A DNA stretch of 64,000 nucleotides from Opitutaceae bacterium (GTDB lineage Bacteria; Verrucomicrobiota; Verrucomicrobiia; Opitutales; Opitutaceae): positions 62,001 through 126,000 of the forward strand of contig JANQSC010000071.1 of assembly GCA_028284235.1 (NCBI GenBank). Direction: 5' to 3'. Position numbers and translations under genes: made by a program. The notes beneath the pieces are model-generated. The model was not told where the DNA came from. It did no database searches and was given only the letters and a program-made list of their open reading frames with translations. Positions 50,645 through 61,400 of this stretch are shown here, piece after piece (position 1 is the stretch's first letter; the number at the start of each line of letters is the position of its first letter).

Positions 50645-52201
50645 ATGAAACTTATCTTATCGCTTGTTTCCTCCCAGGTATTTGTCGCTGTTTCCGCATT
50701 CGCCGAAAAGCCAAATATTCTGTTCATAATTGCCGACGACGCGTCGCGCGACAGCATGAGTGTCTACGGCAGCCCATACGTCGAGACGCCCAACTTCGAC
50801 CGTATCGCGAACGAAGGACTGCTCTTTACCAACGCCTACAACTGCAACCCGAAGTGCGCTCCGGCCCGCGCGTGCTTGGTTACGGGACGGTACTCCTGGC
50901 AACTGGAAGAAGCGACCAACCACAATCCCTTCCTTTCCGAGAAGTGGAAGTTCTATCCGTATTTGCTCGAGCAGGACGGCTACTTTGTCGGTTTCACTGG
51001 AAAAGGCTGGGGGCCCGGCGTCTACAAAGGGGTGCACCGTGGCCGCGACAAGTTTCTAACACCGGAGAATCCGGCCGGTCATCCCTATAACGAACTAAAG
51101 CTGAAAAAACCCTATCGCGGCATCGGCGACGGCGACTACGCGGGGAACTTCGCGCTTTTTCTCGACCAGAAACCGGCGGATCAACCGTTTTGTTTCTGGC
51201 TCGGCACAAAAGAGCCGCATCGTGGCTACGAGAAGGATTCGTGGAAAAAAGACGGGCGCAATCTGGACGACGTGGTCGTGCAGGATTTCTATCCCGACAA
51301 TGAGATCATTCGCGGCGATCTGGCCGACTACGCGATCGAGGTTGAGTGGTACGACACGCACATCGGTCGAGCCCTGGACGCGTTGGAGGAGCGCGGGATG
51401 CTGGAGAACACCCTGATCATCGCGACCTCCGATCACGGGATGCCGTTTCCGCGGGTAAAAGGGCAAATCTACGACGAAGGGTTCCGAGTGCCGCTGGCGG
51501 TCCGCTGGGGGGCGAAAATCAAGCCCGGACGCGTCGTGACCGACTTCGTGTCCTTCCCCGACGTGGCCCCGACGATCATGGATGCGGTGGGGATGGACCC
51601 GCATGAGCAGATGACCGGATCCAGTTTTCTCTACGCGCTGTTGAGCGAGGAGGAAGGGCGTATCGATCCGGCCCGCGATCACGCGTTGCTCGGAAAAGAG
51701 CGTCACGATACGGGCCGCGTCGCGGACGGCGTGTTTTCGGTCGGCTATCCGGTCCGGGCTTTGCGCGACGACCGGTTCTTATATGTACGCAATTTCAAGC
51801 CGGAGCGGTGGCCGGTGGGCAATCCAGAATATGGATACCCAAACACGGACGGTTCACCTACAAAGAGCTACCTAACCAATTTGGACGAACATCACCCCGA
51901 CTACCGGTACTTTGAGATGTCCTTCGGGAAACGCCCTGAAGAAGAGCTCTACGACATAATCGCGGATCCGCATTGCGTGAACAATCTGGCAGGATCACCG
52001 GAACATCGGCCCGTTAAAGAGGCGATGTGGAAACGCTTGCAAGCGGGCCTAGTCGCCCAAGAAGACCCGCGCATTCTGGGCGAGGGCGAGATATTCGATC
52101 GCTACCCCAACAGCCGAATCGAGCCGCAGCGCGAGATGTACGAGAATCCGGACTACGATCCAGTACGCGACTTCGAAGTGTGGAAGCGAAGCCAAAAATA
52201 G
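50645..52201 (+). CDS. Secreted S1-family sulfatase
   Basis: A 518-residue sulfatase with signal peptide MKLILSLVSSQVFVAVSAFA. The metal site is PNILFIIADDASRDSMSVYG, the formylglycine motif C-A-P-A-R at Cys71 (NCNPKCAPARACLVTGRYSW), then GFTGKGWGPG, CFWLGTKEPHRGYE and IIATSDHGMPFPRVKGQIYD. The motifs recall N-sulfoglucosamine sulfohydrolase-like members. I chose ATG 50645; an upstream ATG at 50624 adds seven residues ahead of the signal. It is divergent from the sulfatase at 48916 and followed by a hydrolase gene. Confidence 0.9.
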   Translation: MKLILSLVSSQVFVAVSAFAEKPNILFIIADDASRDSMSVYGSPYVETPNFDRIANEGLLFTNAYNCNPKCAPARACLVTGRYSWQLEEATNHNPFLSEKWKFYPYLLEQDGYFVGFTGKGWGPGVYKGVHRGRDKFLTPENPAGHPYNELKLKKPYRGIGDGDYAGNFALFLDQKPADQPFCFWLGTKEPHRGYEKDSWKKDGRNLDDVVVQDFYPDNEIIRGDLADYAIEVEWYDTHIGRALDALEERGMLENTLIIATSDHGMPFPRVKGQIYDEGFRVPLAVRWGAKIKPGRVVTDFVSFPDVAPTIMDAVGMDPHEQMTGSSFLYALLSEEEGRIDPARDHALLGKERHDTGRVADGVFSVGYPVRALRDDRFLYVRNFKPERWPVGNPEYGYPNTDGSPTKSYLTNLDEHHPDYRYFEMSFGKRPEEELYDIIADPHCVNNLAGSPEHRPVKEAMWKRLQAGLVAQEDPRILGEGEIFDRYPNSRIEPQREMYENPDYDPVRDFEVWKRSQK

Positions 52202-52218
52202 GAGCGCTCATCTTGTGG

Positions 52219-53025
52219 ATGGCTTGCTGTGTTGAGCAGTTTAGCTCGGCTTCCGAGTGGATAGACAAAAACGGGTTTCACGTTCACAGAGTCGATTCTG
52301 AATTCCAAGGGGAAGAGACGACCGTGCGCGTGCTGTTGCCGGATCACTACAACCAGTCTGAACAGTATCGTGTCCTCTATGTGTTGCCAGTGGTCGCCAA
52401 GGATAATCGGCGATTCGGGGACGGATTGTTAGAAACTCGAAAACACAATTTGCACGATGTTCATAATTTGATCTGCGTCTCTCCTGAGTTCGTGGAAATG
52501 TCCTGGTTCGCCGACCACGCGAGCAATCCGGACCGCCGCGATGAAAGCCATTTTCTGAAAGTCATTCTCCCGCTGATAGACCAGAAATACGGGACGATTG
52601 CAGCGAAAGAAGGCAGATTGCTGGTTGGATTCAGCAAATCGGGTTGGGGTGCGTTATCCTTGCTGCTGCGCAACCCGGAGTTGTTTCATCGGGCTGCAGG
52701 CTGGGATATTGGGATTCGAGTGGACACTGGACCCATTGAGGTGGCGGACCAATCCGAGAGGATTCGAGATATTTGGGGATCTCCTGAAAACTTCGAACGA
52801 TACAGGCTGTCAACGTTGATAAAGACGCGCGGAAAAGCGCTGGGCGATGAAGCTCGTATTTTCTACTTCAATACAGATGGAGCGCGAGCTGAAGGAGGGG
52901 CGAAAATTCACCGATTGATGATTGAACGCGGAATTCCGCATCGGTACTTGCGCGAACCCAAGCGACCTCATCGATGGGATAGCGGCTGGATGCCCGAAGC
53001 GGTCGGATTCGTCGTTGGAGATTAG
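52219..53025 (+). CDS. Alpha/beta-hydrolase, esterase-D-like
   Basis: A 268-residue hydrolase of the putative esterase group (esterase D/ferric enterobactin esterase-like fold). The nucleophile elbow is GFSKSGWGALSLLLRNPELF (Ser in G-x-S-x-G), preceded by YRVLYVLPVVAK; a possible acid and His are in IFYFNTDGARAEGG and LREPKRPHRW. The short N-terminal hydrophobic stretch may be a signal. A TTG at 52213 with GGAG eight bases before it is an alternative start. It begins 17 bases after the sulfatase and could deacylate the same glycan. Its stop overlaps the stop of the convergent symporter gene. Confidence 0.75.
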   Translation: MACCVEQFSSASEWIDKNGFHVHRVDSEFQGEETTVRVLLPDHYNQSEQYRVLYVLPVVAKDNRRFGDGLLETRKHNLHDVHNLICVSPEFVEMSWFADHASNPDRRDESHFLKVILPLIDQKYGTIAAKEGRLLVGFSKSGWGALSLLLRNPELFHRAAGWDIGIRVDTGPIEVADQSERIRDIWGSPENFERYRLSTLIKTRGKALGDEARIFYFNTDGARAEGGAKIHRLMIERGIPHRYLREPKRPHRWDSGWMPEAVGFVVGD

Positions 53026-54773
53026 CCGTATTTGTTCGACACGTACTTCTCGTATCGCGGCTGCAGCCAGGCGTGAGCCCAGTAGCAGAAGCCGCCGCAG
53101 AGAAAGAGGGACACCGCTAGCAAGCCCGGAAAGGAAGGGGCGACGACTCCGTCGGCATAAGCGAATCCCCAGTTGGAGAAAAAGACGTAGGTCAACGCGG
53201 CGCAGGACAAGAGCATGGCGCTGACTAGCATGCTGTACCGCCAGGCGATCATGGGGACTTTTGGAGCATGAATGTGGGTGTATGCTTCGCTGTGCGGACG
53301 GAGTTTTGCCCAGATGATGAGAGTTCCTGCCTCCAAGAAGAACAGGATCGTGAAGACATGCATAAAGTGAATCGTCACCTGAAGCCCGAAAATCCCCAAG
53401 CCCCACACTAGGATAAAATAGGTAAGAATATGGAAGAGTATGACGAAAATCGCTGCGGAGGGAGGGATGCGCAATTTTTGGGCGAACAACCCAAGCGTGA
53501 CCAGCACGGCGATCGGAATCGCGATGAATCCAGCGAATTTGCTTACGAAAATAAACACGCCATCCGCGGCGTGCACGAGATTCGGGGCGAGAAATAGAGT
53601 CACAACCGCTGTTGCGATCGCGAAAATTTTGGATACGCGAATGAGGACTCGGTCATCCGCGTCTTTATTGAAAATCGGTTTGTACAAGTCGAAGGCGAAC
53701 ATAGTCGCCGACGAATTCAGCAGGGAATTGTAGGTCGAAAACACGGCGCCAAGCATGACGGCGATGAATAGCCCCAGCAGTGGCTTGGGGAGCGTCGCTT
53801 CCACCAAGGCGGGATAGGCCATGTCGTTTGGCGACAAGTCGGGCCCGAACAAGTGGAACGCGATGACTCCCGGAAACATCGCCATGAACGGAATGAGCAT
53901 CTTGAAAAACCCCGACAAAAGGAGGCCCTTTTGCCCTTCCTTAAGGCTGGCCGCGCCCAGAGCTCGTTGAATTATGAACTGGTTGGTGCTCCAGTAGAAC
54001 ACGGCCATGACCATGAGTCCGGTGAACACCGCGGAAATCGGGATCGCGTCCAGTTCACTGCCGGTTCCGATGGCGTTCAGTTTTTCGGTGTGGGTCGTCG
54101 CGATCTCCGTCAAAGCTCCGCCGATACCGCCACCGAGCTTGTCTCCGAGAGCCATGAGGCCGAAGATCGGAAGGAGACAGCCGATCACGAGCAGTCCAAT
54201 CCCGTTCAACGTGTCCGATATGGCCACGGCTCGGAGTCCGCCGCTGATGGCGTAAATCGACCCAATGATCCCAATGGTCCAAGTGATAATCCAAATCGAC
54301 TGGGTTTGAGAGAGACCGGTCATGCTCTCGAAGCTCAAGGCTTTCATCAGGGCGAGCGTTCCGCTGTAAAGAACGCTTGGGGACCAAATAAAAATGTATC
54401 CAAACATCAGTAGACTGCTGACCAGTCTTCCAGTCCCTTCGCCGTAACGGGACTTCAGAAAGGTGGGCATCGTTGCGAAGGCGCCGCCGAGGTACATAGG
54501 GAGAAAGATAACCGCGAGGAGAATTATCCCGCGCACGGCCCAAACTTCCCAAGCGAGCGCAGTCATGTTGCCGCCGTAGGTGAGCCCATTCTGGCCGATA
54601 AGCTGCTCGGTGGAAATATTGGTGAGAAGGAGGGATCCGCCGATGAAGAGACCGGTCAGACCGCGTCCGGCGAGAAAGTAGCCACTCGCCGAAGAAAGGT
54701 GGCCGCGGGTCTTGCGCCAAGAGTACCAGGCGACGAATCCCATGAAGGCGAGGCAGGAGAGAAGGGTGAGCAT
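53022..54773 (-). CDS. SSS family sodium/solute symporter
   Basis: A 583-residue transporter of the SLC5/SGLT-like group with about 14 TMs. It has GYFLAGRGLTGLFIGGSLLL, NISTEQLIGQNGLTYGGNM, FLPMYLGGAFATMPTFLKSRYG, IIGSIYAISGGLRAVAISD, FYWSTNQFIIQRALGA and FIAVMLGAVFSTYNSLLNSS, the sodium-site region. In Verrucomicrobia and Bacteroidota these symporters often import mono- or disaccharides released by nearby hydrolases. Its position next to sulfatases and an esterase supports a sugar substrate; the actual sugar is not known. It is divergent from the TolC-fusion operon. Confidence 0.9.
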   Translation of the reverse strand: MLTLLSCLAFMGFVAWYSWRKTRGHLSSASGYFLAGRGLTGLFIGGSLLLTNISTEQLIGQNGLTYGGNMTALAWEVWAVRGIILLAVIFLPMYLGGAFATMPTFLKSRYGEGTGRLVSSLLMFGYIFIWSPSVLYSGTLALMKALSFESMTGLSQTQSIWIITWTIGIIGSIYAISGGLRAVAISDTLNGIGLLVIGCLLPIFGLMALGDKLGGGIGGALTEIATTHTEKLNAIGTGSELDAIPISAVFTGLMVMAVFYWSTNQFIIQRALGAASLKEGQKGLLLSGFFKMLIPFMAMFPGVIAFHLFGPDLSPNDMAYPALVEATLPKPLLGLFIAVMLGAVFSTYNSLLNSSATMFAFDLYKPIFNKDADDRVLIRVSKIFAIATAVVTLFLAPNLVHAADGVFIFVSKFAGFIAIPIAVLVTLGLFAQKLRIPPSAAIFVILFHILTYFILVWGLGIFGLQVTIHFMHVFTILFFLEAGTLIIWAKLRPHSEAYTHIHAPKVPMIAWRYSMLVSAMLLSCAALTYVFFSNWGFAYADGVVAPSFPGLLAVSLFLCGGFCYWAHAWLQPRYEKYVSNKYG

Positions 54774-54890
54774 TGTAAAAAAGGTGGGGAAGGAGTCCCA
54801 TCGTAAATGACGCGCTGCCTAGGACACTGTCAATTTGGGATTGTAGAATTCAGTTAAGGCGGCTGTCATAGTTGGTTCGCGTATTCCACG

Positions 54891-57347
54891 ATGACTTCTA
54901 GCTTTTCAACCAATCGGATTCTTCGCGCCTTGATTCTCTTGAATGTTGTGTGTCTCGGCATTCAAGGGGGGGTGAGCCAGACGGCGGACTCCGAGTCGCG
55001 CCACTACGAAATCGCCGTCATCAAGGATGGCCCGTCGTGGTACTTCGACGCCAGCATCGAGCGAGCGCTCGATGAGTTGAGAGCGCTGTCCAACGATCAG
55101 TACACCTTTACCGCGCGGGACTCCTTCGATGCGGGCTACGACTCCCAACGAGTCGCTCGCGACTTGCAATCGGCCTTGTCGGACGAGTCGGTCGACTTGA
55201 TATTCGCGGCCGGCGTGCTGGCGACTGAGATGTCGGCGAGTCTCTCGGACGAGCAGCGAACCAAGCCGATCATTGGTGGCGCTCTCCAATTCAGCAACGT
55301 GCGGGACGCTTCTATATCGGCGGAAGGAACGTCGCAACTGAACAACTACACATTCGTAACCCATCCTCGTCGCGTTTCAGCGGATCTGCAGATGCTGGAA
55401 GAGATTTCCGGCGCTTCGACGATTTACGCGATTGTCGACGAACTCTACTTGCCCATTATGGAAGATTTGCCGGAGTCGCGTCGCGAGTTGGAAGAGGCGT
55501 TCCAAGTGCAGATCGAAATCGTCCCAGGAAACGACTCCGTGGCAGCCACGATCGGCCGGATTCCGGAAGGAGCGCGGGCGGTATACGTCTCGATCCTCGC
55601 TCGCATGGACGAGAATGCCCGAGAGGAATTGTATCGTCAGCTAGCGGACAAGGGAATCCTCGCCATGGCGATGACCGGGCATCTCGGCGTGGAGCTCGGC
55701 GCTTTGGCAGGTCTCGCGCCGGACGACGGCCAAGCCGTGGCCCGTCGCATGGCCTTGAATATGCATCAGATTTTGCAGGGCTTGAGCACCGATTACTTGC
55801 CCGTTTATCTCCCGGTTTTCGACCGGCTTCGAGTTAACATGGAAACCGCCGCGCGGGCTGATTGGTCCCCCAGCTACGACATTTCGCTCGCGGCCGAATT
55901 CGTCGGCGAATCCGAGCTTTCCCAGGCGGAGCCGATCGACCTGCTCACGGCGATGCAAAAAGGGGCGGAAGAAAACATTGACGTGATCATCAGTCGAGAA
56001 TCGCAGATCGCGGACGAGCTCGACGTGGAAGTCACCCGCCGCCAATTTGCGCCGAAAATCGATGGTTCGGCCAGCTATTTGCGTCAGCACACTTGGGACC
56101 GTATTAATCCACTCACTACGCCGGATTACTTCCATCAAGAGAGTCTGGGAGTGCAGATTTCAAAGATTCTCTTTAGCGATGCGCTCTGGAGCGCGGTAAA
56201 GGCCAGAGAACTCGTCGCCGAAGCCGCGGCGGTCAACGCGTTGTCCAGCGAGTTGGACGGGGCGGGAGCGGCGGCTTCGAGCTACTTCGACTACTTGACC
56301 AGCGAGAGTCTTTACGTGATCGAACGGGAGAATCTAGCCTTGACCGAGAGCAACTACCAGCTCGCCCAACTTCGGATTGAAATCGGCGCGGCGGAACCGG
56401 TGGAGGAGTTTCGCTGGGAGCAATTGCGGGCTCGGGCTCGAGCGAACTTGATCCAGCGCGAAAGCGACCGGGCGAACGCGCTCGTGGCTTTCAATCTGCA
56501 AATCGGCGCGCCCCGGGAGAAACTCTGGCGTTTCGAGGATATCGAACTCGCTGACGAGGAAATCTACTTCCTGGACGACGCCTTGAGCCCGCTCTTGGCT
56601 AACGCCAAGCGTTTTGCGGAATTCGGCGGTTTCGTCCAGGCATTTGCGGTGGACAACTCGCCGGAGCTGCTGGCATTCGACCTGCAGTTAGCGAGCCAGG
56701 GAATTTTGCTGAAGGAGAGTCAGCGCCGATTTATGCCCGAAATATCGGGATTTGCGGATTACGCTTCTGTTTTCCAAGGTAGCGAATTTTTCAATACGGA
56801 CAACGAAAACCAGGCGTCGGTTGGCGTGCAGGTGTCTTTGCCTATTTTTGAAGGCGGGCAACGCAAGGCGGAAGCCCTTCGGAATCAAGCGGTGATTCGC
56901 GGGCTGGGCGCCCAACGCGAGAAAGCCAAACAGCAAATCGAGCAGCGGGCCCTAGCCGCATTTAACGAAGTCGGAGCGGCTCATCCGAACTTGAGGCTGA
57001 GTCGCGTTTCACTCGAGGCGGCGGAGAAAACCTACGAGTCCATTCAAGAGAAATACTCGCAAGGGGCGGCATCGATTCTTGATTTACTCGACGCTCAAGA
57101 AGCTCTGCTTTCGCAGCGGCAGCAGGCTGCGGTCGCGGTATACGCGTATCTAGCGAGTGTCCACGACTTGCAACGGTCGATCGCCTGGTTCGAGTACCAG
57201 AAGAGCCCGGCGGAGAAGAGCGCTTGGGTGAACGCGGTGCGGCGGTATTTGGATACAGGAGGGCGCGTGCCGCAAAACCTCGACGAGGCCCGCGACGATG
57301 CCAGATCCCGAGCGAAGCGGGCGCTGGAAGAGAGCGTAGTTCCATAG
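54891..57347 (+). CDS. Fusion of ABC-type substrate-binding domain and TolC outer-membrane channel
   Basis: An 818-residue protein about twice the length of TolC. A signal peptide (ILRALILLNVVCLGIQGGVS, about 9-30) is followed by a domain of about 310 residues with the periplasmic-binding-protein look of ABC_sub_bind: HYEIAVIKDGPSWYFDASIE, VDLIFAAGVLATEMSASL, KPIIGGALQFSNV and VYVSILARMDENAREELYRQ. From about 360 to 785 it is a TolC/OEP protein: VISRESQIADELDVEVTRRQ, LGVQISKILFSDALWSAVKA, VGVQVSLPIFEGGQRKAEAL and KYSQGAASILDLLDAQEALL. It is the first gene of an efflux operon (adaptor, RND pump, channel). The N-terminal domain may bind a ligand in the periplasm; this is inference. Confidence 0.85.
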   Translation: MTSSFSTNRILRALILLNVVCLGIQGGVSQTADSESRHYEIAVIKDGPSWYFDASIERALDELRALSNDQYTFTARDSFDAGYDSQRVARDLQSALSDESVDLIFAAGVLATEMSASLSDEQRTKPIIGGALQFSNVRDASISAEGTSQLNNYTFVTHPRRVSADLQMLEEISGASTIYAIVDELYLPIMEDLPESRRELEEAFQVQIEIVPGNDSVAATIGRIPEGARAVYVSILARMDENAREELYRQLADKGILAMAMTGHLGVELGALAGLAPDDGQAVARRMALNMHQILQGLSTDYLPVYLPVFDRLRVNMETAARADWSPSYDISLAAEFVGESELSQAEPIDLLTAMQKGAEENIDVIISRESQIADELDVEVTRRQFAPKIDGSASYLRQHTWDRINPLTTPDYFHQESLGVQISKILFSDALWSAVKARELVAEAAAVNALSSELDGAGAAASSYFDYLTSESLYVIERENLALTESNYQLAQLRIEIGAAEPVEEFRWEQLRARARANLIQRESDRANALVAFNLQIGAPREKLWRFEDIELADEEIYFLDDALSPLLANAKRFAEFGGFVQAFAVDNSPELLAFDLQLASQGILLKESQRRFMPEISGFADYASVFQGSEFFNTDNENQASVGVQVSLPIFEGGQRKAEALRNQAVIRGLGAQREKAKQQIEQRALAAFNEVGAAHPNLRLSRVSLEAAEKTYESIQEKYSQGAASILDLLDAQEALLSQRQQAAVAVYAYLASVHDLQRSIAWFEYQKSPAEKSAWVNAVRRYLDTGGRVPQNLDEARDDARSRAKRALEESVVP

Positions 57348-57390
57348 AATAGCGCAATCGAGCGAAGGAGTACTTTAAACAAACAATGCA

Positions 57391-58443
57391 ATGAAGAGAA
57401 TTCGATATTTTGTGATGGGCGGACTGGGACTGGCGTGCTTGGCGCTCGCGGGCTGCGGAAGCGAACCCGAACCGGAAGCGATTCCTCCGAGACTAGTCTA
57501 CACGGTGGAGGCTTCCGAACCCCGCGATTCGGTAGAGCGATTTTTCTCGGGTCAGCTGCGAACCGCGGAGGGCGTGAGTCTGGCATTCGAGGTGAGCGGC
57601 CGTGTCGTCGAAGTCGTGGCTAAGCAAGGGCAGGAGTACGCCGCAGGCGACGTGCTGGCTCGGCTCGACGTGAGCGACTACGAAAACAGTTTGGAGAACG
57701 CCCGCGCGGGTTTGACCCAGTCGGAGCAGGATTTGCGTCGCGTGCAGCGTCTCTTTGAAAGCGGCAATGCCAGTCAAAGCCAACTGGACGGGGCGATCGC
57801 GGCCGAGCGCTCGGCTCGCGCCAACTTCAATCAAGCGACTAAGCGACTGGAGGACACGACATTGCGAATGCCCTACCAAGGGACAATCGCATCGGTCGCT
57901 ATCGATGCCCAGCAAGTAGTGAGCACGGGACAAGCGGTAATGAGCATTCAGGGCGAGGGTCCTATGGAATTCGTCTTCGGAGTCCCGACCGGGATCGTGG
58001 GCAAGCTCGCTCCCGGCATGCCCCTGACGGTCGAGTTGGGGGACGTCGAGGGCCGCTCGTTCGGAGGCCGCGTGGCGGAAGTGTCGCCCGATTTGGAGAA
58101 CAACACGACTTACGGCATCATCGCCGCAATGAATACCGTCGAAGGCGTTTTCCGGGCGGGAATGGATGGCGAGGCTCGAATCGAGCTCCCGGTGGAGAAC
58201 GGCGGATCTATCGAGATACCGATCGGGAGCGTAATCGCTGATCCGGCAGGAGGGCACTACCTCTGGATTGCGGAGTCGAGCGGCGACGGGCTTGCCAAGG
58301 TAGTGAAGCGAACCGTGTCGATCGGCATGCTCTCGGGTGAGGGAGTTGTATCCATTGAGTCAGGACTGAGCTCGGGCGAACGGGTGATTTCTCGCGGGGT
58401 TCATCGCGTCGAAGAGGGAATGACGGTTGTTCTCCAAAATTAA
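57391..58443 (+). CDS. RND efflux periplasmic adaptor (membrane fusion protein)
   Basis: A 350-residue lipoprotein (LACLALAGC, Cys22) of the AcrA/HlyD family. The barrel-sandwich/lipoyl half is seen in VSGRVVEVVAKQGQEYAAGD and VLARLDVSDYENSLENA, a short helical hairpin in GLTQSEQDLRRVQRLFESGN and ASQSQLDGAIAAERSARANF, then the second lipoyl half LRMPYQGTIASVAIDAQQVV, a beta-barrel and a membrane-proximal domain. It connects the inner-membrane pump to the TolC-type channel. Intergenic gaps of 43 and 33 bases place it in one operon with its neighbours. Confidence 0.93.
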   Translation: MKRIRYFVMGGLGLACLALAGCGSEPEPEAIPPRLVYTVEASEPRDSVERFFSGQLRTAEGVSLAFEVSGRVVEVVAKQGQEYAAGDVLARLDVSDYENSLENARAGLTQSEQDLRRVQRLFESGNASQSQLDGAIAAERSARANFNQATKRLEDTTLRMPYQGTIASVAIDAQQVVSTGQAVMSIQGEGPMEFVFGVPTGIVGKLAPGMPLTVELGDVEGRSFGGRVAEVSPDLENNTTYGIIAAMNTVEGVFRAGMDGEARIELPVENGGSIEIPIGSVIADPAGGHYLWIAESSGDGLAKVVKRTVSIGMLSGEGVVSIESGLSSGERVISRGVHRVEEGMTVVLQN

Positions 58444-58476
58444 AGGAGGCCATAGGATTCCAGGAATTTCCAAGCG

Positions 58477-61400
58477 ATGTTTTCACCCGCAAAATTCACT
58501 TTAGACAACAACCGGACCGCGCTGGTGATCTACTTCGCGCTTCTGCTCGCTGGCGTATCGACTTTTCTGAGCATCGGTCGACTGGAGTATCCAGAGTTCA
58601 CGATTCGCGAAGCGCAGATCATCACCCACTATCCCGGGCGTTCGACGCTCGAAGTGGAGCAGCAAATCAGCGATCCCATTGAGCGAACGCTGCGCCAGAT
58701 GCCCGAGGTGAAAGAGATTCGAAGCACGTCGAAGCCGGGGCTGTCCATCTTGGCGGTTGAGTTGCAGGAAAAGTACTTCGACCTCGAGCCGATCTGGCAA
58801 GATATGCGAAACAAAGTGGACACTGTAGCGCTACCCCAAGGGGCATCGACGCCGTCTGTATTGGACGACGTAGGGGATGTCTTCCCGTACATCTACGCTC
58901 TTGTGAGCGACGGGTTTTCCTACAAGGAAATGCTGGACTACGCGGACGATCTGCGGGACGAGCTCATGCGTGTCGAGGGCGTCGGGAAGGTGGAGTTTCA
59001 TGGGGACGCCGAGGAGCGGATCTACTTGGACTTCTCGAGCAGCGAGGCGGCTGCTCTCGGGTATTCGCCTTCCCAGCTCGCGGCGTTGCTCGCGGCACAG
59101 AATTCGGTGGAGAGCAGTGGTTCGGTGCTGGCAGGGGAAAATCGTCTAAGCCTCGTGACCAAAGGTGAATTCCAGAGCATCGAGGAGTTGTCGCAGTATC
59201 GGTTGTCGATCGGCGGCACGTCTACTTCGGTTCGCGTGTCCGACGTGGTCGACGTTTCCCGCGACTATCAGGATCCGCTATCCTTGATTTCCCACTACAA
59301 TGGGCAGCGATCGATCTGCATCGCGATTTCGATGGTCAAAGGGAGCGCAGTGACGAAAGTGGGGGAGCGAATCGAGGCGAAAATGGCGGAACTGCAGCCG
59401 ACGCTTCCCATCGGGTTGGACATCGAGAGAATGTTCTACCAGCCGACTTACGTTTCGAAGTCCATCAACGACTTTATCGAAAACCTGGGCCAGGCGTTTT
59501 TCTTCGTAGTAGTCGTGATGTTCTTGTTCGCCGGGCTGAGGATCGCGCTGATCGTAGGATTGTTAGTGCCCTCCGCGATATTGATCACCTTTTTCGCCAT
59601 GCCCGTGCTCGACGTGCAGCTTGAAATGATGTCGATCGCGGCCTTGATTATCGCCCTGGGATTGCTGGTCGACAACGCGGTTGTCGTGACCGAGCAAATA
59701 CTGGTAAGGCAGAGCCAAGGGATGGATCGATTGAAATCGGTCGTGGACTCGGTCAAAAATCTTGTCATTCCCCTTTTGGCTGCAAGCGGAACGACCATCG
59801 CTGCGTTTTCGACAATTGCCCTGTCGAAAGGGGGCACGGCGGAATTCACCTACAGTCTTTTCGCGGTCATCACGCTGACACTCCTTTCGAGCTGGTTGCT
59901 TTCGATTACGATTATACCGCTTTTCTGCTATTATTTTTTGAAGCCGTTGAAGCGCGATACGTTCGTAGGTCGGGCATTGAATCGGTTGTATCGCCCGTAC
60001 GAGCGCCTGCTGCGCTGGGTGATTCGGATGCGCTGGGCGTATCCGGTCGCGATTTTCGTCCTTACGATCGTGGCCGCCATGGGAATGCGTTTCGTGCCGA
60101 CGATTTTCTTTCCGCCCAACGAGCGCGGCCAATTTGTTATCGATTGCGAGATGCCGCTCGGTACTGATATTTTGGAGACGGAACGAGTCGTTTCGAAACT
60201 CGAAAATTGGCTGATGGAGAGCAATCCGGAAGTGGCGAGCGTGTCGAGCTGGATTGGCGGCGGCGGGCCCCGTTGGTATTTGTCGCTTTCGCCCGAGAAA
60301 CAGTCGCCCAACTACGGTTTTCTATCGATTTTGACGAACACGAGCGAAGTGGCCGAGATTAAGCGGATCATGGAGCGCACGCGCGAATTCGCTCGCAACG
60401 AGTTGTTGGACGCGCGCGTGACGCCAAAAACATTGGAGAACGGCCCGCCCGTAGGCGACCCAATACAGATTCGGCTTTACGGTCGGGATTTGGATACGCT
60501 CTACAGCTTGCGGGATCGCATTATCGAACGGATACAAGGGATAGACGGATTGTACGACTTGCGCGACGACTGGGGCGCCTGGACCAAGCAGGTGACCATT
60601 GATCCGGATCCGGTCCGGGCGGCGCGACTAGGGTTGGATACGCAGACAATTGCCCAGGCGCTGAATTTGCAGTTCTCGGGCCAAGTGGCGACGTTTCTGC
60701 TGGAAGAGAACAAGTCCATCCCGATCCTCATTCGATCGCAGGAAGACTATCGTTCCCACCCGGAGCGAATAATCGATCTCCCAATCTACACGAGCTCGGG
60801 GGGCAACGTTCCACTTTCGCAGGTGGCGGACGTGAGGCTCACATCTCAGCCGGGCTCGGTTTTGCGCGAAAACACGCTGCGCGTGATGACGATCAAGGGG
60901 AAAGCGCTCAATCGATTCGCTAGCGACTTGCTGGCCGAGATCCAGCCGCTTCTCGCTGACGAAACCGGCAAGAATTCGTGGCCCGCAGGCTACTACATCG
61001 AGTATGGCGGGGAGCAAGAGGAGAGCGCGGAGTCCCAAAAGAACTTGGCCGCGGCAATGCCCTTGTCGTTTTCCTTACTCGGTTTGATCCTGATCGCCCA
61101 GTTCAACAGCATGCGGCGATTCGCCATTATTCTGCTGACGCTTCCGCCCATGATGATCGGCGTGGTGCCGGGATTAATCGTCACTGGATCCTCCTTCGGG
61201 TTTATGACGATGCTGGGGCTGATCGCGTTGCTGGGGATCATCGTGAACAATGCTATTTTGCTGATCGACGAGATCAACATTCAGCTAAAATCGAACGACC
61301 ACTTGATCGAGGCCATCGTTATCGCGTCGGTTTCTCGCTTGCGTCCGATAGTTTTAACTACATGCACGACTGTGATCGGTCTTATGCCGCTTGCATTGGG